NCBI RefSeq assembly: GCF_000750635.1
Contig: NZ_CCDM010000005.1
Location: 1-64,000 of the forward strand
From: Oceanobacillus jeddahensis
Lineage (GTDB): Bacteria > Bacillota > Bacilli > Bacillales > Amphibacillaceae
Direction of reading: 5' to 3'
Length of the DNA stretch: 64,000 bases
A program made the position numbers and the translations under genes. The notes below the pieces were generated by a model, which had not been told where the DNA came from, made no database searches, and was given only the letters and a program-made list of their open reading frames with translations. Within the stretch, counting starts at the first letter, position 1. The number at the start of each line of letters is the position of its first letter. Below, piece by piece: positions 26,084 to 35,687 of the stretch.

Positions 26084-26349
26084 TCATCGGCGATGTGATG
26101 GGCTCTGTATGGGCGACCAGAAAAGATGAAAAACTAAACGGGTTGAAACTATTAATTGTTAAACCAATCTATAATGATGATTTGGCCTCGACCTTTGTTG
26201 CGGCAGATTTAGCGGGAGCAGGAGTCGGAGATACCGTTCTGGTTACAAAAGGGAGCAGTGCGCGGTCAGCTTTTGGAAAAGAAAGACTGCCCATTGATTC
26301 CGTTATTGTAGGAGTGGTTGATTCGATTGATATGATTCAGGATGAATAG
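26080..26349 (+). CDS. eutN: Microcompartment vertex protein EutN
   Basis: 89 residues, EutN/CcmL family pentamer that caps shell vertices. Start MIIGDVMGSVWATRKDEKL and GVGDTVLVTKGSSAR are typical. Overlaps eutD by 4 bp (ATGA), so coupled. Confidence 0.94.
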   Translation: MIIGDVMGSVWATRKDEKLNGLKLLIVKPIYNDDLASTFVAADLAGAGVGDTVLVTKGSSARSAFGKERLPIDSVIVGVVDSIDMIQDE

Positions 26350-26378
26350 AAATCACTGGAGTTTGGGAGGGAAGAGGC

Positions 26379-27500
26379 ATGGGGATCAATGAGATCGTAA
26401 TCTACATTATGGTTATTTTTATGGTGGTAGGTGCGCTTGATAAAATATTTAAAAATAAGTTAGGTCTCGGAGATAAATTTGATGAAGGGATTATGGCAAT
26501 GGGGGCTCTGGCCCTTGCGATGGTTGGTATTATCGTTATGGCCCCTGTCCTGGCAAATGTGCTGAGTCCGATTATTGTTCCGATTTATACCGCTCTGGGT
26601 GCAGACCCGGCCATGTTTGCCGGAAGCTTATTAGCGATTGATATGGGAGGTCTGCAGCTGGCTCAAGAACTGGGACACAGTCAGGATGCAGCGATGTTCT
26701 CGGGAATTATTCTGGGGGCAATGATGGGGGCGACGATTGTTTTCTCTATCCCTGTATCCCTGGGAATTATTAAGAAAGAAGATCAGCGTTATCTCGCAAC
26801 AGGAATGCTGGCAGGCTTTATTGCTATTCCTTTTGGAGCAATTATTGGCGGATTAGTAGCTGGTTATTCCTTCTCTATGGTTATCATGAATTTAATTCCG
26901 ATCTTTCTTTTAGCAGCACTTGTTATTTTAGGCCTTTGGAAAATTCCAAATCAAATGATTAAAGGCTTTACGATTTTTGGTTATGGTGTTGTTGTCGTTG
27001 CTACAGCAGGCTTGGCTATCGGAATCATTGATGTTTTAACAGGCATTACAGTTATTCCTGGAATTGCTCCTTTAGAAGAAGGAATAGAAGTAGTTGGAAG
27101 TATTGCGATTGTGCTTGCTGGAGCATTTGTCATGGTCGAAGTAATTACGCGTGTATTCAAGAAACCGTTAATGGGCATGGGTAAAATGCTGGGAATGAAT
27201 GATGTTGCTGCAGCTGGAATGGTCGCAACACTAGCGAATAATATTGCCATGTTTAACCTGATGAAGGATATGGACAACCGTGGGAAAGTAATTAATGTAG
27301 CCTTCTCTGTACCAGCGGCCTTTGTTTTAGGAGATCATTTAGGATTTGCTGCTGGAGTAGCCAGGGAAATGATTTTTCCAATGATTATCGGAAAGTTTGC
27401 CGGAGGAATTATCGCGATTGTTATTGCCATTGTGATCGCAAACGCTATTTTAGGAAAAAGTGAAGAAAAAGCAAATAAATTAAAGAAAACAGCCACTTAA
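26379..27500 (+). CDS. eutH: Ethanolamine permease EutH
   Basis: 373-residue membrane protein with about 10-11 segments and family blocks MAMGALALAMVGIIVMAPVL, FAGSLLAIDMGGLQLAQELG and GMVATLANNIAMFNLMKDMD. It lets ethanolamine enter when the outside level is low or pH is acid. AGTTTGGGAGGG precedes ATG. Confidence 0.94.
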   Translation: MGINEIVIYIMVIFMVVGALDKIFKNKLGLGDKFDEGIMAMGALALAMVGIIVMAPVLANVLSPIIVPIYTALGADPAMFAGSLLAIDMGGLQLAQELGHSQDAAMFSGIILGAMMGATIVFSIPVSLGIIKKEDQRYLATGMLAGFIAIPFGAIIGGLVAGYSFSMVIMNLIPIFLLAALVILGLWKIPNQMIKGFTIFGYGVVVVATAGLAIGIIDVLTGITVIPGIAPLEEGIEVVGSIAIVLAGAFVMVEVITRVFKKPLMGMGKMLGMNDVAAAGMVATLANNIAMFNLMKDMDNRGKVINVAFSVPAAFVLGDHLGFAAGVAREMIFPMIIGKFAGGIIAIVIAIVIANAILGKSEEKANKLKKTAT

Positions 27501-27555
27501 AAGATATGAAAACAGCTTTCCTGTCGAGTAAAAGGGAAGGAAAGAAGGAGTGCAT

Positions 27556-27894
27556 ATGGAAGAGAAAAAAAGATTTATTCAAGAGTTTGTCCCCGGGAAG
27601 CAAGTAACGTTAAGCCATTTAATAGCCAACCCTGTCGAGGATATGTTTGATAAATTAGGTGTTCAGCAGGCAGGAGCATTAGGGATACTAACACTGACCC
27701 CAAGTGAGACAGTTATCATAGCTGGAGATCGCGCAACAAAAGCTGCAAATGTGGATATTGGCTTTCTTGACCGGTTTACTGGCAGTCTGGTGATTGTCGG
27801 CAGTGTTTCTGAAGTCGAGACAGCGTTAAATGACGTTAATGAATTTTTAGAAGAAATCTTACATTATACTCCTGCAGCCATTACAAAATCTTAA
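27556..27894 (+). CDS. eutS: Microcompartment shell protein EutS
   Basis: 112 residues (typical 111), circularly permuted BMC domain: [39 protein letters not shown] and [20 protein letters not shown] 27556 preferred over in-frame GTG 27550 by spacing from AAGGAG. The bent EutS hexamer is thought to form edges of the shell. Confidence 0.94.
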   Translation: MEEKKRFIQEFVPGKQVTLSHLIANPVEDMFDKLGVQQAGALGILTLTPSETVIIAGDRATKAANVDIGFLDRFTGSLVIVGSVSEVETALNDVNEFLEEILHYTPAAITKS

Positions 27895-27917
27895 AATTCT
27901 GAGGGGAGGAAGTATGA

Positions 27918-28439
27918 ATGCCATTGAAAAATCGAGCCATGATTTTAGGTGGAATCGATGCTGGAAAGACGACTTTAAAAGAAGCGCTTTTTGGTAGAGA
28001 GAGGCAGCCTAAAAAAATGAAAACACAGTCTTTAATTTATGAAGACTGGATTGTTGACACACCGGGTGAATATACAGAGAATCCCTTACATTATCGGAGT
28101 ATTATGGCAACCTCCCTTGAGATAACACATGTATTATTTGTACAGGATGCAACAAATGAAAAGACGATTTTTGCACCTGGATTCAGCTTAGGAATTAACA
28201 AAATGCCAATTGGTGTCGTTACAAAGGCAGATGCAAGGGAAGCAAATATAGAACGGGCAATCCATTTATTAAAAAAAGCCATTGTTAAAGGACCAATTGT
28301 GATTACATCTGCTTATACAGAGGAAGGGATAGATGTCATTCCTGCTCTTGTGGAGTGTGAGTCATTAGATGAAATGAGAGCGTATGTTACCAATCACCCA
28401 TCTGAGAATCTAATCTTCTATGAAAATGCTAAAACTTAA
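27918..28439 (+). CDS. eutP: EutP/PduV family P-loop protein
   Basis: 173 residues, Ras-like GTPase fold: Walker A GGIDAGKTTLKEAL (about 10-23), G3-like DWIVDTPGEY, TKAD at about 100. The family has been assigned acetate kinase or compartment-positioning roles; the sequence does not decide. An overlapping ATG at 27914 is out of frame. Confidence 0.9.
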   Translation: MPLKNRAMILGGIDAGKTTLKEALFGRERQPKKMKTQSLIYEDWIVDTPGEYTENPLHYRSIMATSLEITHVLFVQDATNEKTIFAPGFSLGINKMPIGVVTKADAREANIERAIHLLKKAIVKGPIVITSAYTEEGIDVIPALVECESLDEMRAYVTNHPSENLIFYENAKT

Positions 28440-28470
28440 AGGTAACAGCAGGGTAGGAAGGAGAAATAAG

Positions 28471-28677
28471 ATGGATAGAGAGCTTGTAGAAAAAGTAACG
28501 AAAATGGTTGTCACCGTCTTAGAAGAAATAAAAGAAGAAAACGTTGATAAAGAAGCAACGGTTAAAATATGGCCTCATGAAAGTCCGCCTCCAGCTCCTA
28601 TAGAACAAAAGGTGGAAGAGGTGGAATACAAGCGGGATGAGATCATTATTCTTAAGCCATATACAGAGGGAAATTAG
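28471..28677 (+). CDS. Small eut-operon protein with encapsulation-peptide-like helix
   Basis: 68 residues, start fixed by GGAAGGAG at good spacing. Residues 2-22 (ELVEKVTKMVVTVLEEIKEE) form an amphipathic helix like the tags that target enzymes into microcompartments; then a Pro-rich segment (SPPPAPIEQ) and an acidic beta-like tail. No enzyme domain. I do not recognise a named family. It lies between eutP and eutE in the same orientation and may be a linker that ties cargo to shell, or a small accessory protein. Confidence 0.7.
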   Translation: MDRELVEKVTKMVVTVLEEIKEENVDKEATVKIWPHESPPPAPIEQKVEEVEYKRDEIIILKPYTEGN

Positions 28678-28697
28678 GCAAGGAAGGAGTGTTACGA

Positions 28698-30221
28698 TTG
28701 ACACTAGATAAAGATTTATCCTCTATTCAAGAGATGCGGGATGCAGTGGAAAAAGCGAACAAAGCACAACAGGAATTTATGCAATTCTCGCAATGGAAGA
28801 TTGATTCTATTGTGAAAGCCATTGCGACAGCCGCTTTCCATCAATCCAAAGAGTTAGCACAGCTGGCAGTAGAAGAAACAGGCATGGGGGTTGCAGAGCA
28901 CAAGCTTTTGAAAAACCAGGTCGGTTCAAGAGATGTTTATGAATCGATTAAAGATGAAAAAACAATCGGGATTATTCATGAAGATAAAGAAAATAAAGTA
29001 ACGGAAATCGCTTATCCTTATGGTGTAGTAGCTGCGATTATTCCGACAACCAATCCAACTTCTACAGCAATGTTTAAGACATTGACAGCTTTAAAGTCGG
29101 GAAATGCGATCGTTGTCAGCCCGCATCCGCGTGCTAAAAAATGTACTGTTGAAACATTGAAGGTTTGTATGCAGGCCGCATTAGAAGAAGGTGCACCAGA
29201 AGGATTAATTGGCTGGATTTCGGAACCAAGTATGGAGGCAACAAATCAATTAATGACACATCCGGATGTGAATTTAATTCTCTCAACCGGCGGCGGAGGA
29301 CTCGTTAAAGCAGCCTATAGTTCAGGGAAGCCTGCATATGGAGTAGGCCCTGGAAATGTTCCGGTCTATATTGAGAAATCAGCAAATGTTGCGAAGAGCG
29401 TCCAGATGGTTGTTGATAGTAAAACCTTTGATCATGGAACCATTTGTGCCACAGAGCAAGCGATTGTTGTAGATCAGGCAATTCACGAACAAGTGAAAAA
29501 AGAACTGCAAAAGAATGGTTCCTATTTTTGTAACGCTGAAGAGAAAAAGAAAATGGAACAGGTTATTTCCATTGGGCCAGGTAAGGTAAATCCAGATATT
29601 GTCGGAAAGTCGGCTTTAAAAATAGCCGAATTAGCAGGATTAAACGTTCCAAGTAATACGAGGCTCTTAATAGCAGAAGAGGACCAGGTAGGGAAGAATA
29701 TTCCGTTTTCTCTGGAAAAACTGGCTCCGGTATTTGCATTATACACCGCACAAAATTCGAATGATGCAAAGAAAAGATGTTTAGAGCTGCTCAATCTGGG
29801 AGGAAGAGGTCATTCCTTCTCTATTCATACGGAAGACGATCACCTCGTCCGTGAATTTGGAAAGGCAATGCCAGTTTCTAGAGTGCTCGTAAATACACTA
29901 TCATCGATAGGAGCAGTAGGAGCAACAACAGCATTAGCGCCTTCCATGACTTTAGGCTGCGGAGCATATGGTGGAAATATCAGTTCCGATAATATTACGG
30001 CACGTCACCTTTATAATGTGAAACGAATTGCTTATGGCGTGAAGGAAGCAGATATTCCGCAACCTGGAAAAAACGATGCAAAAATAGAGTCAAACAAACA
30101 AGTAGAAAGTTTGATGAAGGATGCAGTTGAAAAATCTGGAGTAGCTGCTGAGGGGATTGATAAAGCAAAGATAGAACAGCTTGTAAAACAGGTTTTAACA
30201 GAATATCAAAATCAATCATAA
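28698..30221 (+). CDS. eutE: CoA-acylating acetaldehyde dehydrogenase EutE
   Basis: 507 residues from TTG 28698, which fits GGAAGGAG better than GTG 28689. Aldehyde dehydrogenase fold oxidising acetaldehyde to acetyl-CoA with NAD. Catalytic Cys in HGTICATEQ (about residue 245); NAD-binding region AAIIPTTNPTS and STGGGGLV. The core is followed by a linker and a C-terminal helix (KIEQLVKQVLTEYQ) that looks like an encapsulation peptide; enterobacterial EutE carries its tag at the N-terminus instead. Confidence 0.94.
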   Translation: MTLDKDLSSIQEMRDAVEKANKAQQEFMQFSQWKIDSIVKAIATAAFHQSKELAQLAVEETGMGVAEHKLLKNQVGSRDVYESIKDEKTIGIIHEDKENKVTEIAYPYGVVAAIIPTTNPTSTAMFKTLTALKSGNAIVVSPHPRAKKCTVETLKVCMQAALEEGAPEGLIGWISEPSMEATNQLMTHPDVNLILSTGGGGLVKAAYSSGKPAYGVGPGNVPVYIEKSANVAKSVQMVVDSKTFDHGTICATEQAIVVDQAIHEQVKKELQKNGSYFCNAEEKKKMEQVISIGPGKVNPDIVGKSALKIAELAGLNVPSNTRLLIAEEDQVGKNIPFSLEKLAPVFALYTAQNSNDAKKRCLELLNLGGRGHSFSIHTEDDHLVREFGKAMPVSRVLVNTLSSIGAVGATTALAPSMTLGCGAYGGNISSDNITARHLYNVKRIAYGVKEADIPQPGKNDAKIESNKQVESLMKDAVEKSGVAAEGIDKAKIEQLVKQVLTEYQNQS

Positions 30222-30239
30222 TTTAAGGAGGAATTTAAA

Positions 30240-30518
30240 ATGGGTAAAGTAAATGGAGCACTAGGAATGGTAGAAACAAAAGGATTAGTAGGGGCAATTG
30301 AAGCAGCAGATGCGATGGTAAAGGCTGCGAATGTGAATTTAATCGGGAAGGAACAAATTGGTGCAGGCTTAGTAACGGTCCTTGTTAGTGGAGATGTAGG
30401 GGCAGTAAAAGCAGCTACCGATGCTGGAAGTGAAGCAGCAAACCGTGTTGGAGAATTATTATCTGTGCATGTCATTCCACGTCCGCATAGCGAATTATCT
30501 GATATTCTTCCAGATTAA
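30240..30518 (+). CDS. eutM: Second EutM-type shell protein
   Basis: 92-residue BMC protein, nearly the same as the one at 24875 (shared [50 protein letters not shown]). It differs mainly at the N-terminus (MGKVNGA) and tail (SDILPD). Two copies separated by seven genes suggest facet tiles with slightly different pores or dosage. AAGGAGG site 8 bases upstream. Confidence 0.94.
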   Translation: MGKVNGALGMVETKGLVGAIEAADAMVKAANVNLIGKEQIGAGLVTVLVSGDVGAVKAATDAGSEAANRVGELLSVHVIPRPHSELSDILPD

Positions 30519-30519
30519 T

Positions 30520-30561
30520 AGAAGGAATAGGTGTTTCCATGCGGGAGCACCTATCTTCTTT
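30520..30561 (+). terminator. Hairpin between eutM2 and mdh
   Basis: AGAAGGAATAGGTG pairs with CACCTATCTTCT with a short TTT after it. Probably a partial terminator or processing site that lowers mdh expression relative to eut genes. Confidence 0.5.
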
Positions 30562-30605
30562 AAATCTATGAAAAGAAGGAAATACATAACAAGGAGGGAC
30601 TTACA

Positions 30606-31553
30606 TTGACTTTTAAACGAAGAAAATTTGCAGTAATCGGTGCAGGATTTACTGGCGCAACAACAGCTTTTTTACTCGCTCAAAAGGAGTTAGGGGATGT
30701 TGTTTTAGTAGATATTCCTGATCAGGAGAATCCAACAAAAGGAAAAGCTTTGGATATGTTAGAGTCAGGACCTGTAGAAAAGTTTAATGGGAAAGTTATT
30801 GGCACATCAGATTATGAAGATATAAAAGATGCGGATATGGTAATTATTACTGCAGGAATTGCCAGAAAACCAGGGATGAGCCGTGATGACCTTGTCGCAA
30901 TTAATGCGGATATTATGGTGGATATCTCGAAGAAAATTGTCCGCTATGCTCCAGAAAGCTACATTTTAGTATTAAGTAATCCTGTAGATGCGATGACGTA
31001 TACTTGCTTTAAAACGACTGGATTTCCAAAGAATCGGGTAATTGGTCAATCCGGCGTTTTAGATACTGCGCGTTTTAATACATTTGTGGCAGAAGCGTTA
31101 GAACTTTCTGTAGAGGATGTCACTGGGTTTGTGCTTGGCGGCCATGGAGACAGCATGGTTCCGTTAATCCGCTATTCCAATGTAGGTGGTATACCAATCA
31201 GCAATTTATTGCCAAAGGAAAAGCTGGATGCGATTGTGGAACGAACTCGAAAAGGCGGAGGAGAAATTGTAAATCTTCTTGGTAATGGAAGTGCTTATTA
31301 TGCTCCTGCTGCCTCCCTTGTTGAAATGGCAGAGGCGATTGTAAAAGATAAGAAACGCATATTACCATCCATCGCGTTTTTAGAAGGAGAATACGGCTAC
31401 AGTGATATTTATTTAGGAGTGCCGACCGTTCTTGGTGGCAAAGGGATTGAAAGTGTGATTGAACTCCCATTAACAGATGAAGAAAAGCAACAGTTAAATC
31501 AATCAGCAGATGATGTGAAGCAGGTTATTGCATCTCTTCCGCTTGATAAATAA
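30606..31553 (+). CDS. mdh: Malate dehydrogenase (LDH-like type)
   Basis: 315 residues, TTG start after AAGGAGGG. Rossmann motif [14 protein letters not shown], Asp after beta-2 (VDIP), catalytic His in GGHGDSMVP. The specificity loop reads [11 protein letters not shown], with Arg where malate dehydrogenases have it and lactate dehydrogenases have Gln. It interconverts malate and oxaloacetate with NAD. Last gene of the eut run and not a standard eut function; it could supply or drain NADH or feed anaplerosis from acetyl-CoA. Confidence 0.88.
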   Translation: MTFKRRKFAVIGAGFTGATTAFLLAQKELGDVVLVDIPDQENPTKGKALDMLESGPVEKFNGKVIGTSDYEDIKDADMVIITAGIARKPGMSRDDLVAINADIMVDISKKIVRYAPESYILVLSNPVDAMTYTCFKTTGFPKNRVIGQSGVLDTARFNTFVAEALELSVEDVTGFVLGGHGDSMVPLIRYSNVGGIPISNLLPKEKLDAIVERTRKGGGEIVNLLGNGSAYYAPAASLVEMAEAIVKDKKRILPSIAFLEGEYGYSDIYLGVPTVLGGKGIESVIELPLTDEEKQQLNQSADDVKQVIASLPLDK

Positions 31554-31590
31554 AAAATGAGACCGGAGTAAATTTCTCCGGTCTCATTTT
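31554..31590 (+). terminator. Terminator of the eut operon
   Basis: AAAATGAGACCGGAG and CTCCGGTCTCATTTT pair perfectly. The dispersed repeat begins inside the final TTTTAT. Confidence 0.9.
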
Positions 31591-31745
31591 ATCACGGAGA
31601 ACCGTCCGTAAAACTCCCGCCTCAAAATAAAGCGTAAAAATAAATTTATTTAGGCGGGAGATAACGGACGCTACCTCCCTGAATCACTTAGGCTAACTCA
31701 GTGGGAGAAGAACGAAAACTCCCACTGAGTGAAGTTTCGTTTTAT
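31587..31745 (+). repeat. Dispersed structured repeat, compact form
   Basis: About 159 bases from TTTTATCACGG to TTTCGTTTTAT. Hairpin 1 ACTCCCGCCT/AGGCGGGAG; hairpin 2 CTCAGTGGGAG-aagaacgaaaa-CTCCCACTGAG is closed by a short loop, so the GC-rich insert of the long copies is absent. This copy shows the element's basic fold most clearly. Confidence 0.85.
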
Positions 31746-31754
31746 TATAGGATT

Positions 31755-32984
31755 TTAGTTTGCTGGTGTATCTGCAGATTCAGAAAAAATCTTTTGATTT
31801 CTGCCTGCAATATCTCCAAGAAAAGCAATACAAAGAGCTGCAGTTAGTAAAATGATAAAAGGTACTGTCCAGCCTCCAGTCATTTCAGAGATTGTTCCGA
31901 GAAAGAGCGGACCGGCAGCGGCGATAATGTACCCGATAGATTGCGCCATACTGGAGAGCTGTGCAGATTCTGCGATCGTATTAGTGCGGAGGACAAAGAA
32001 CATCATGGATAAACTGAAAGCAGCTCCTGCACCAATACCAGTCAAGATAAGAAAGCCAATAATGATATGTGATGAAGTGAAAGCGATTCCTAATACACCA
32101 ACGAAAAAGAGTAAACCAGAACCGAAGCCAATTAGGCGTTGATTCTGCATCTTGTCAGCTAAGATAGGAACAATAAACGTCGCTGGAATCAGCCCGGCCT
32201 GACAAATAGCAATAAACCAGCCAGCTTCACTTTCATTAAATCCTTTTGTGAGTAAAATATCAGGAAGCCAAGTGAATAAACTATTTGGTATCAATGATTG
32301 CAACCCCATAAAAAACGTAATCGCCCAGGCAATTTTCGATTTGAAGATCGCTTGAGACGGCTGGTCCTTTACCTCTGCAAACACTTTTTTTCTGCTGGAA
32401 CGACTGATTGGAAGCCGAAGTAATAAGACGACAACAGCTAATATAGAAAGGAAGCTCCAAATCTGCATCGCATTCCGCCAGTCGAACCCGGATATGGAAG
32501 CAATCGGAACAGAGATGCCAGAGGCAAGTGCTCCAAATACATTCATGGAGACGGAATACAGCCCTGTCATTAAGCCGATTCGGTAAGGAAAGCTTGATTT
32601 AATTAATCCTGGCATGAGGATATTTCCAACAGCGATAGCCATTCCCATTAAAAGTGTCCCAAAAAGTAATAAATTTATTCCACCACTTGCCCGAATAAAT
32701 ATACCAAAGGATAGGATAATCATAGCTATTAAAAGCGTCATCTCCATCCCATATTTTCTGGATATCTTCGGTACAAAAGGTGAAAATATACCAAAAGTAA
32801 GTAATGGAAGTGTATTGACCAGTCCAACCATTGTATTGGAAGCTCCTAATTCCCCCCGGTAAAGAGGAATAAGTGGTCCAACAGATGTCATTGGAGAACG
32901 TAACGTTGCTGCAACAAGTAAGATAGCTAAGAGTAATAGAAATAGATAATACCTTTTAGTAAAAGTTTTCTTAGAAAGAGGCAT
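31755..32984 (-). CDS. MFS transporter, NimT/CynX type (copy A)
   Basis: 409 residues, 12 predicted membrane segments. The family signature is ATLRSPMTSVGPLIP in TM1, the region where CynX/NimT (cyanate or 2-nitroimidazole) carriers read RxPxTxVxP. Tandem with a close homologue at 33211; even the leader (AAAGGAATTGTT before ATG) is shared. Substrate unknown; many relatives are annotated as drug or cyanate transporters without test. Confidence 0.85.
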   Translation of the reverse strand: MPLSKKTFTKRYYLFLLLLAILLVAATLRSPMTSVGPLIPLYRGELGASNTMVGLVNTLPLLTFGIFSPFVPKISRKYGMEMTLLIAMIILSFGIFIRASGGINLLLFGTLLMGMAIAVGNILMPGLIKSSFPYRIGLMTGLYSVSMNVFGALASGISVPIASISGFDWRNAMQIWSFLSILAVVVLLLRLPISRSSRKKVFAEVKDQPSQAIFKSKIAWAITFFMGLQSLIPNSLFTWLPDILLTKGFNESEAGWFIAICQAGLIPATFIVPILADKMQNQRLIGFGSGLLFFVGVLGIAFTSSHIIIGFLILTGIGAGAAFSLSMMFFVLRTNTIAESAQLSSMAQSIGYIIAAAGPLFLGTISEMTGGWTVPFIILLTAALCIAFLGDIAGRNQKIFSESADTPAN

Positions 32985-33140
32985 AAGAACAATTCCTTTA
33001 TAACGTGTTTAAAAAATATATAAAGGATCATCTTAACAAAGAAGCCAAGCAATTGTAAAGATATCTTCATATCAAATGAATATTTCTGTATAAGATAATA
33101 CGGAAGGAGTGAAAGATTAATAAAATAGTATTGTGGATAG

Positions 33141-33200
33141 AAATAGAGACACTTATTAAATGTAAACCAAAAACATTTTTAATAAGTGCCTCTTTATTTT
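33141..33200. terminator. Terminator between the tandem transporters
   Basis: AAATAGAGACACTTATTAAA pairs with TTTAATAAGTGCCTCTTTATTT (nearly perfect). On the minus strand it ends copy B. Confidence 0.8.
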
Positions 33201-33210
33201 ACCTAAAACA

Positions 33211-34443
33211 TTATTTTACAGCAGCTTCTTTATTAGATTCAAAAGAAACTTTTTCATCCTTTCCTGCAATTAAGCCGAGGAAAGCGATGCATAAAGCGAC
33301 CGCCATTAAAATAGCAAATGGTACAGCCCAGCCTCCGGTCTTCTCAGCAATGGTTCCGAGAAAAAGCGGACCGGTGGAAGCAACCATATACCCAATGGAT
33401 TGAGCCATGCCGGATAATTGCGCAGATTCCATCGCAGAATTAGTACGCAGCACAAAGAACATCATAGCTACACTAAAAGCAGTCCCTGCCCCGATACCGG
33501 CTAGTATAAGAAAGACAATAATTAAATGAGTTGAAGTGAAAGCAACTCCCAATAAACCGAAGAAAAATAATAAACCGGCGCTGCAGCCAATCAGCCGTTG
33601 ATTTTGCATCCGTCCGGCCAAAATCGGCGCAATAAATGTTGTTGGAATAAGTCCAAATTGGTAAATAGCAATTAACCATCCGGCTTCACTTTCATCAAAT
33701 CCTTTTGCAAGAAAAATATCAGGTAACCACGTAAATAAGCTGTATGGAATAAGTGATTGCAGCCCCATAAAAAATGTCACGGCCCAGGCAATTTTTGATT
33801 TGAAAATAGCCTTAGAGGGCTGACTTTTTACATTAACAAACACTTTTTTTTCACCTGAACGCATCATAGGAAGACGAAGTAATAAAACAATCACGGCAGC
33901 TAAAGAAAGAATACTCCATATTTGCATGGCATTTCGCCAATCAAATACAGCTATAGAAGCGATTGGTACGGAAATACCAGAAGCGAGAGCTCCAAATAAA
34001 TTCATGGATACAGAATAAAGTCCTGTCATCAGCCCCATCCGGTAAGGGAAAGTTGATTTAATTAACCCTGGCATGAGTATATTTCCAACAGCGATAGCCA
34101 TTCCGGTTAAGAGCGTCCCGAAAAGTAATAGCTCTATGCCGCCACTGGCCCTAATAAATACGCCAATGGAGAGGAAAATCATAGCAATTAACAAAGTAAA
34201 CTCCATACCAAACTTACTCGATAGCCTTGGTACAAAAGGAGAGAACAAGCCAAAGGCAAGCAATGGCAGGGTATTAATTAATCCAATCACCGCATTGGAA
34301 GCTTCCAGTTCACCGCGGAAAAAGGGAATAAGCGGTCCTACAGACGTAATTGGAGAACGTAAGGTTGCCGCAATTAGTAAAATAGCTAAGAGTAATAAAA
34401 ATAGATAATATTTATTTAATAAAGCTTTTTTTGAGTAATGCAT
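33211..34443 (-). CDS. MFS transporter, NimT/CynX type (copy B)
   Basis: 410 residues from the ATG at 34443, which has AAAGGA at the same distance as copy A; an in-frame ATG further up (34497) lacks a site. It is alignable end to end with copy A, differing mostly by conservative swaps (for example ATLRSPITSVGPLIP). A tandem duplication with separate terminators, so the copies may be regulated independently. Same uncertainty over substrate. Confidence 0.85.
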   Translation of the reverse strand: MHYSKKALLNKYYLFLLLLAILLIAATLRSPITSVGPLIPFFRGELEASNAVIGLINTLPLLAFGLFSPFVPRLSSKFGMEFTLLIAMIFLSIGVFIRASGGIELLLFGTLLTGMAIAVGNILMPGLIKSTFPYRMGLMTGLYSVSMNLFGALASGISVPIASIAVFDWRNAMQIWSILSLAAVIVLLLRLPMMRSGEKKVFVNVKSQPSKAIFKSKIAWAVTFFMGLQSLIPYSLFTWLPDIFLAKGFDESEAGWLIAIYQFGLIPTTFIAPILAGRMQNQRLIGCSAGLLFFFGLLGVAFTSTHLIIVFLILAGIGAGTAFSVAMMFFVLRTNSAMESAQLSGMAQSIGYMVASTGPLFLGTIAEKTGGWAVPFAILMAVALCIAFLGLIAGKDEKVSFESNKEAAVK

Positions 34444-34584
34444 CAAAACAATTCCTTTACAACGTATTTTAAAATACACAAGAAAATATTCTATCAAAGA
34501 ATATGTGCAGTTGTAAAGAGGCTTTTATATCTGAGAGATAATGATATTTTTACGTAAGCAACATAACTAAGCCATTTAAGTAAG

Positions 34585-35052
34585 TTATTTTTGCATTTTT
34601 CTTAAATAAACAATTTGTCCAATATGGTAGGCATTATGTGTGGCTGCATTGCTGATTAAAGCCCACCATTCTGCCTCTACAGGGAATCCTTTTACTTTAG
34701 AATCTAATTTATGTTCACTAGTAATCATTTTTTGCCAATGCAAAAGAATACGTAATAAGTCATTTGTTAAATCAGAAAAAGATTTTCCCTTAGGGGCATG
34801 GAAGGTATTTGTATTGTCTTCTAATGTCTCTACTGCATGAACGTCAGCTTGTTCATAACGCTTTTGCCATACTTGATTCCAGTAAATAAGGTGATACGTA
34901 AGTTCAGCAATACTATGGCTGTTTGCGTTTGGTTTCCAGCCTGCTTCTTCCTCTGTGATATTTTCAACAGCCTGCTCAAAAGAAAGATACCAACTTTGAT
35001 TATTCGCATTTGCTAATAATTGATCTAACAAAACCCTTTTAGCATGGGGCAT
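34585..35052 (-). CDS. DinB-family four-helix metal-binding protein
   Basis: 155 residues. Helical bundle with the family's metal histidines: one in ELTYHLIYWN (about 50) and two in ATHNAYHIGQIVYLR near the C-terminus. DinB/YfiT-type proteins in Bacillaceae are often thiol-linked transferases or of unknown role. Single gene, function not evident. Confidence 0.85.
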   Translation of the reverse strand: MPHAKRVLLDQLLANANNQSWYLSFEQAVENITEEEAGWKPNANSHSIAELTYHLIYWNQVWQKRYEQADVHAVETLEDNTNTFHAPKGKSFSDLTNDLLRILLHWQKMITSEHKLDSKVKGFPVEAEWWALISNAATHNAYHIGQIVYLRKMQK

Positions 35053-35189
35053 TCACATCAAATCCTTTCATAATAAATAAGCAGTATTCGCACTTAAGTA
35101 TATCAATATCTTTTATATTATATATGATACCATAATTCATATTTTCACAAAGACAGTGAAATGGATAAGAATGAATTTATCTTCACATA

Positions 35190-35226
35190 AAAAGAAACAT
35201 GGAATAATATGAGACCATGCTTCTTT
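35190..35226 (-). terminator. Terminator after the zinc-ribbon gene
   Basis: On the minus strand AAGAAGCATGG pairs with CCATGTTTCTT, followed by TTTTTATG. Confidence 0.7.
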
Positions 35227-35289
35227 TCTGTTAATAAATCCTTTGAAAGAGTTTCAGCTTTTGTTAGTCTGATTAATTATCTGAGAAAA

Positions 35290-35508
35290 TTATCCTCCAA
35301 AGAATAAGTCAAATACATTGCTTGCGGTAGAGCTTTCTGTGTTATAAAATTCTGAATACCCGCAATCTGTACAATATACAACTGTGAAACGATTATGCTG
35401 CACATCAAATACCTTAGATAAACCCGATCCGGTCATGGATACATCTTTTTTGTCTGCATTTTGACTGCCACATTTGATACAACCTTCTCCAGTTTTCAAC
35501 TTAATCAC
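35290..35508 (-). CDS. Small zinc-ribbon protein
   Basis: 72 residues with two CxxC knuckles (GCIKCGSQ and YCTDCGYSE) spaced as in a zinc ribbon. It resembles the predicted nucleic-acid-binding zinc-ribbon family (DUF2082-like). AGAGGTGATT precedes ATG. Partner unknown. Confidence 0.8.
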   Translation of the reverse strand: MIKLKTGEGCIKCGSQNADKKDVSMTGSGLSKVFDVQHNRFTVVYCTDCGYSEFYNTESSTASNVFDLFFGG

Positions 35509-35687
35509 CTCTTTATAAATATCTACGTGTACAGCTATTACTTTGTTTCAAATGCTTTAAACTTATTTTATTTACAAAAAAATGAAAATATTTGTTATAA
35601 TCATATATCAATCAGGAATAATTTTAATAATAAACCATAGAAAAATTAGACAATAGATGAAGCATAAAAAGTAAAAGGGGGAATAAG

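Noticed and set aside
30606..31553. Lactate dehydrogenase
   Set aside because: The specificity loop has ARKPGMSR (malate type) instead of the Gln found in lactate dehydrogenases.
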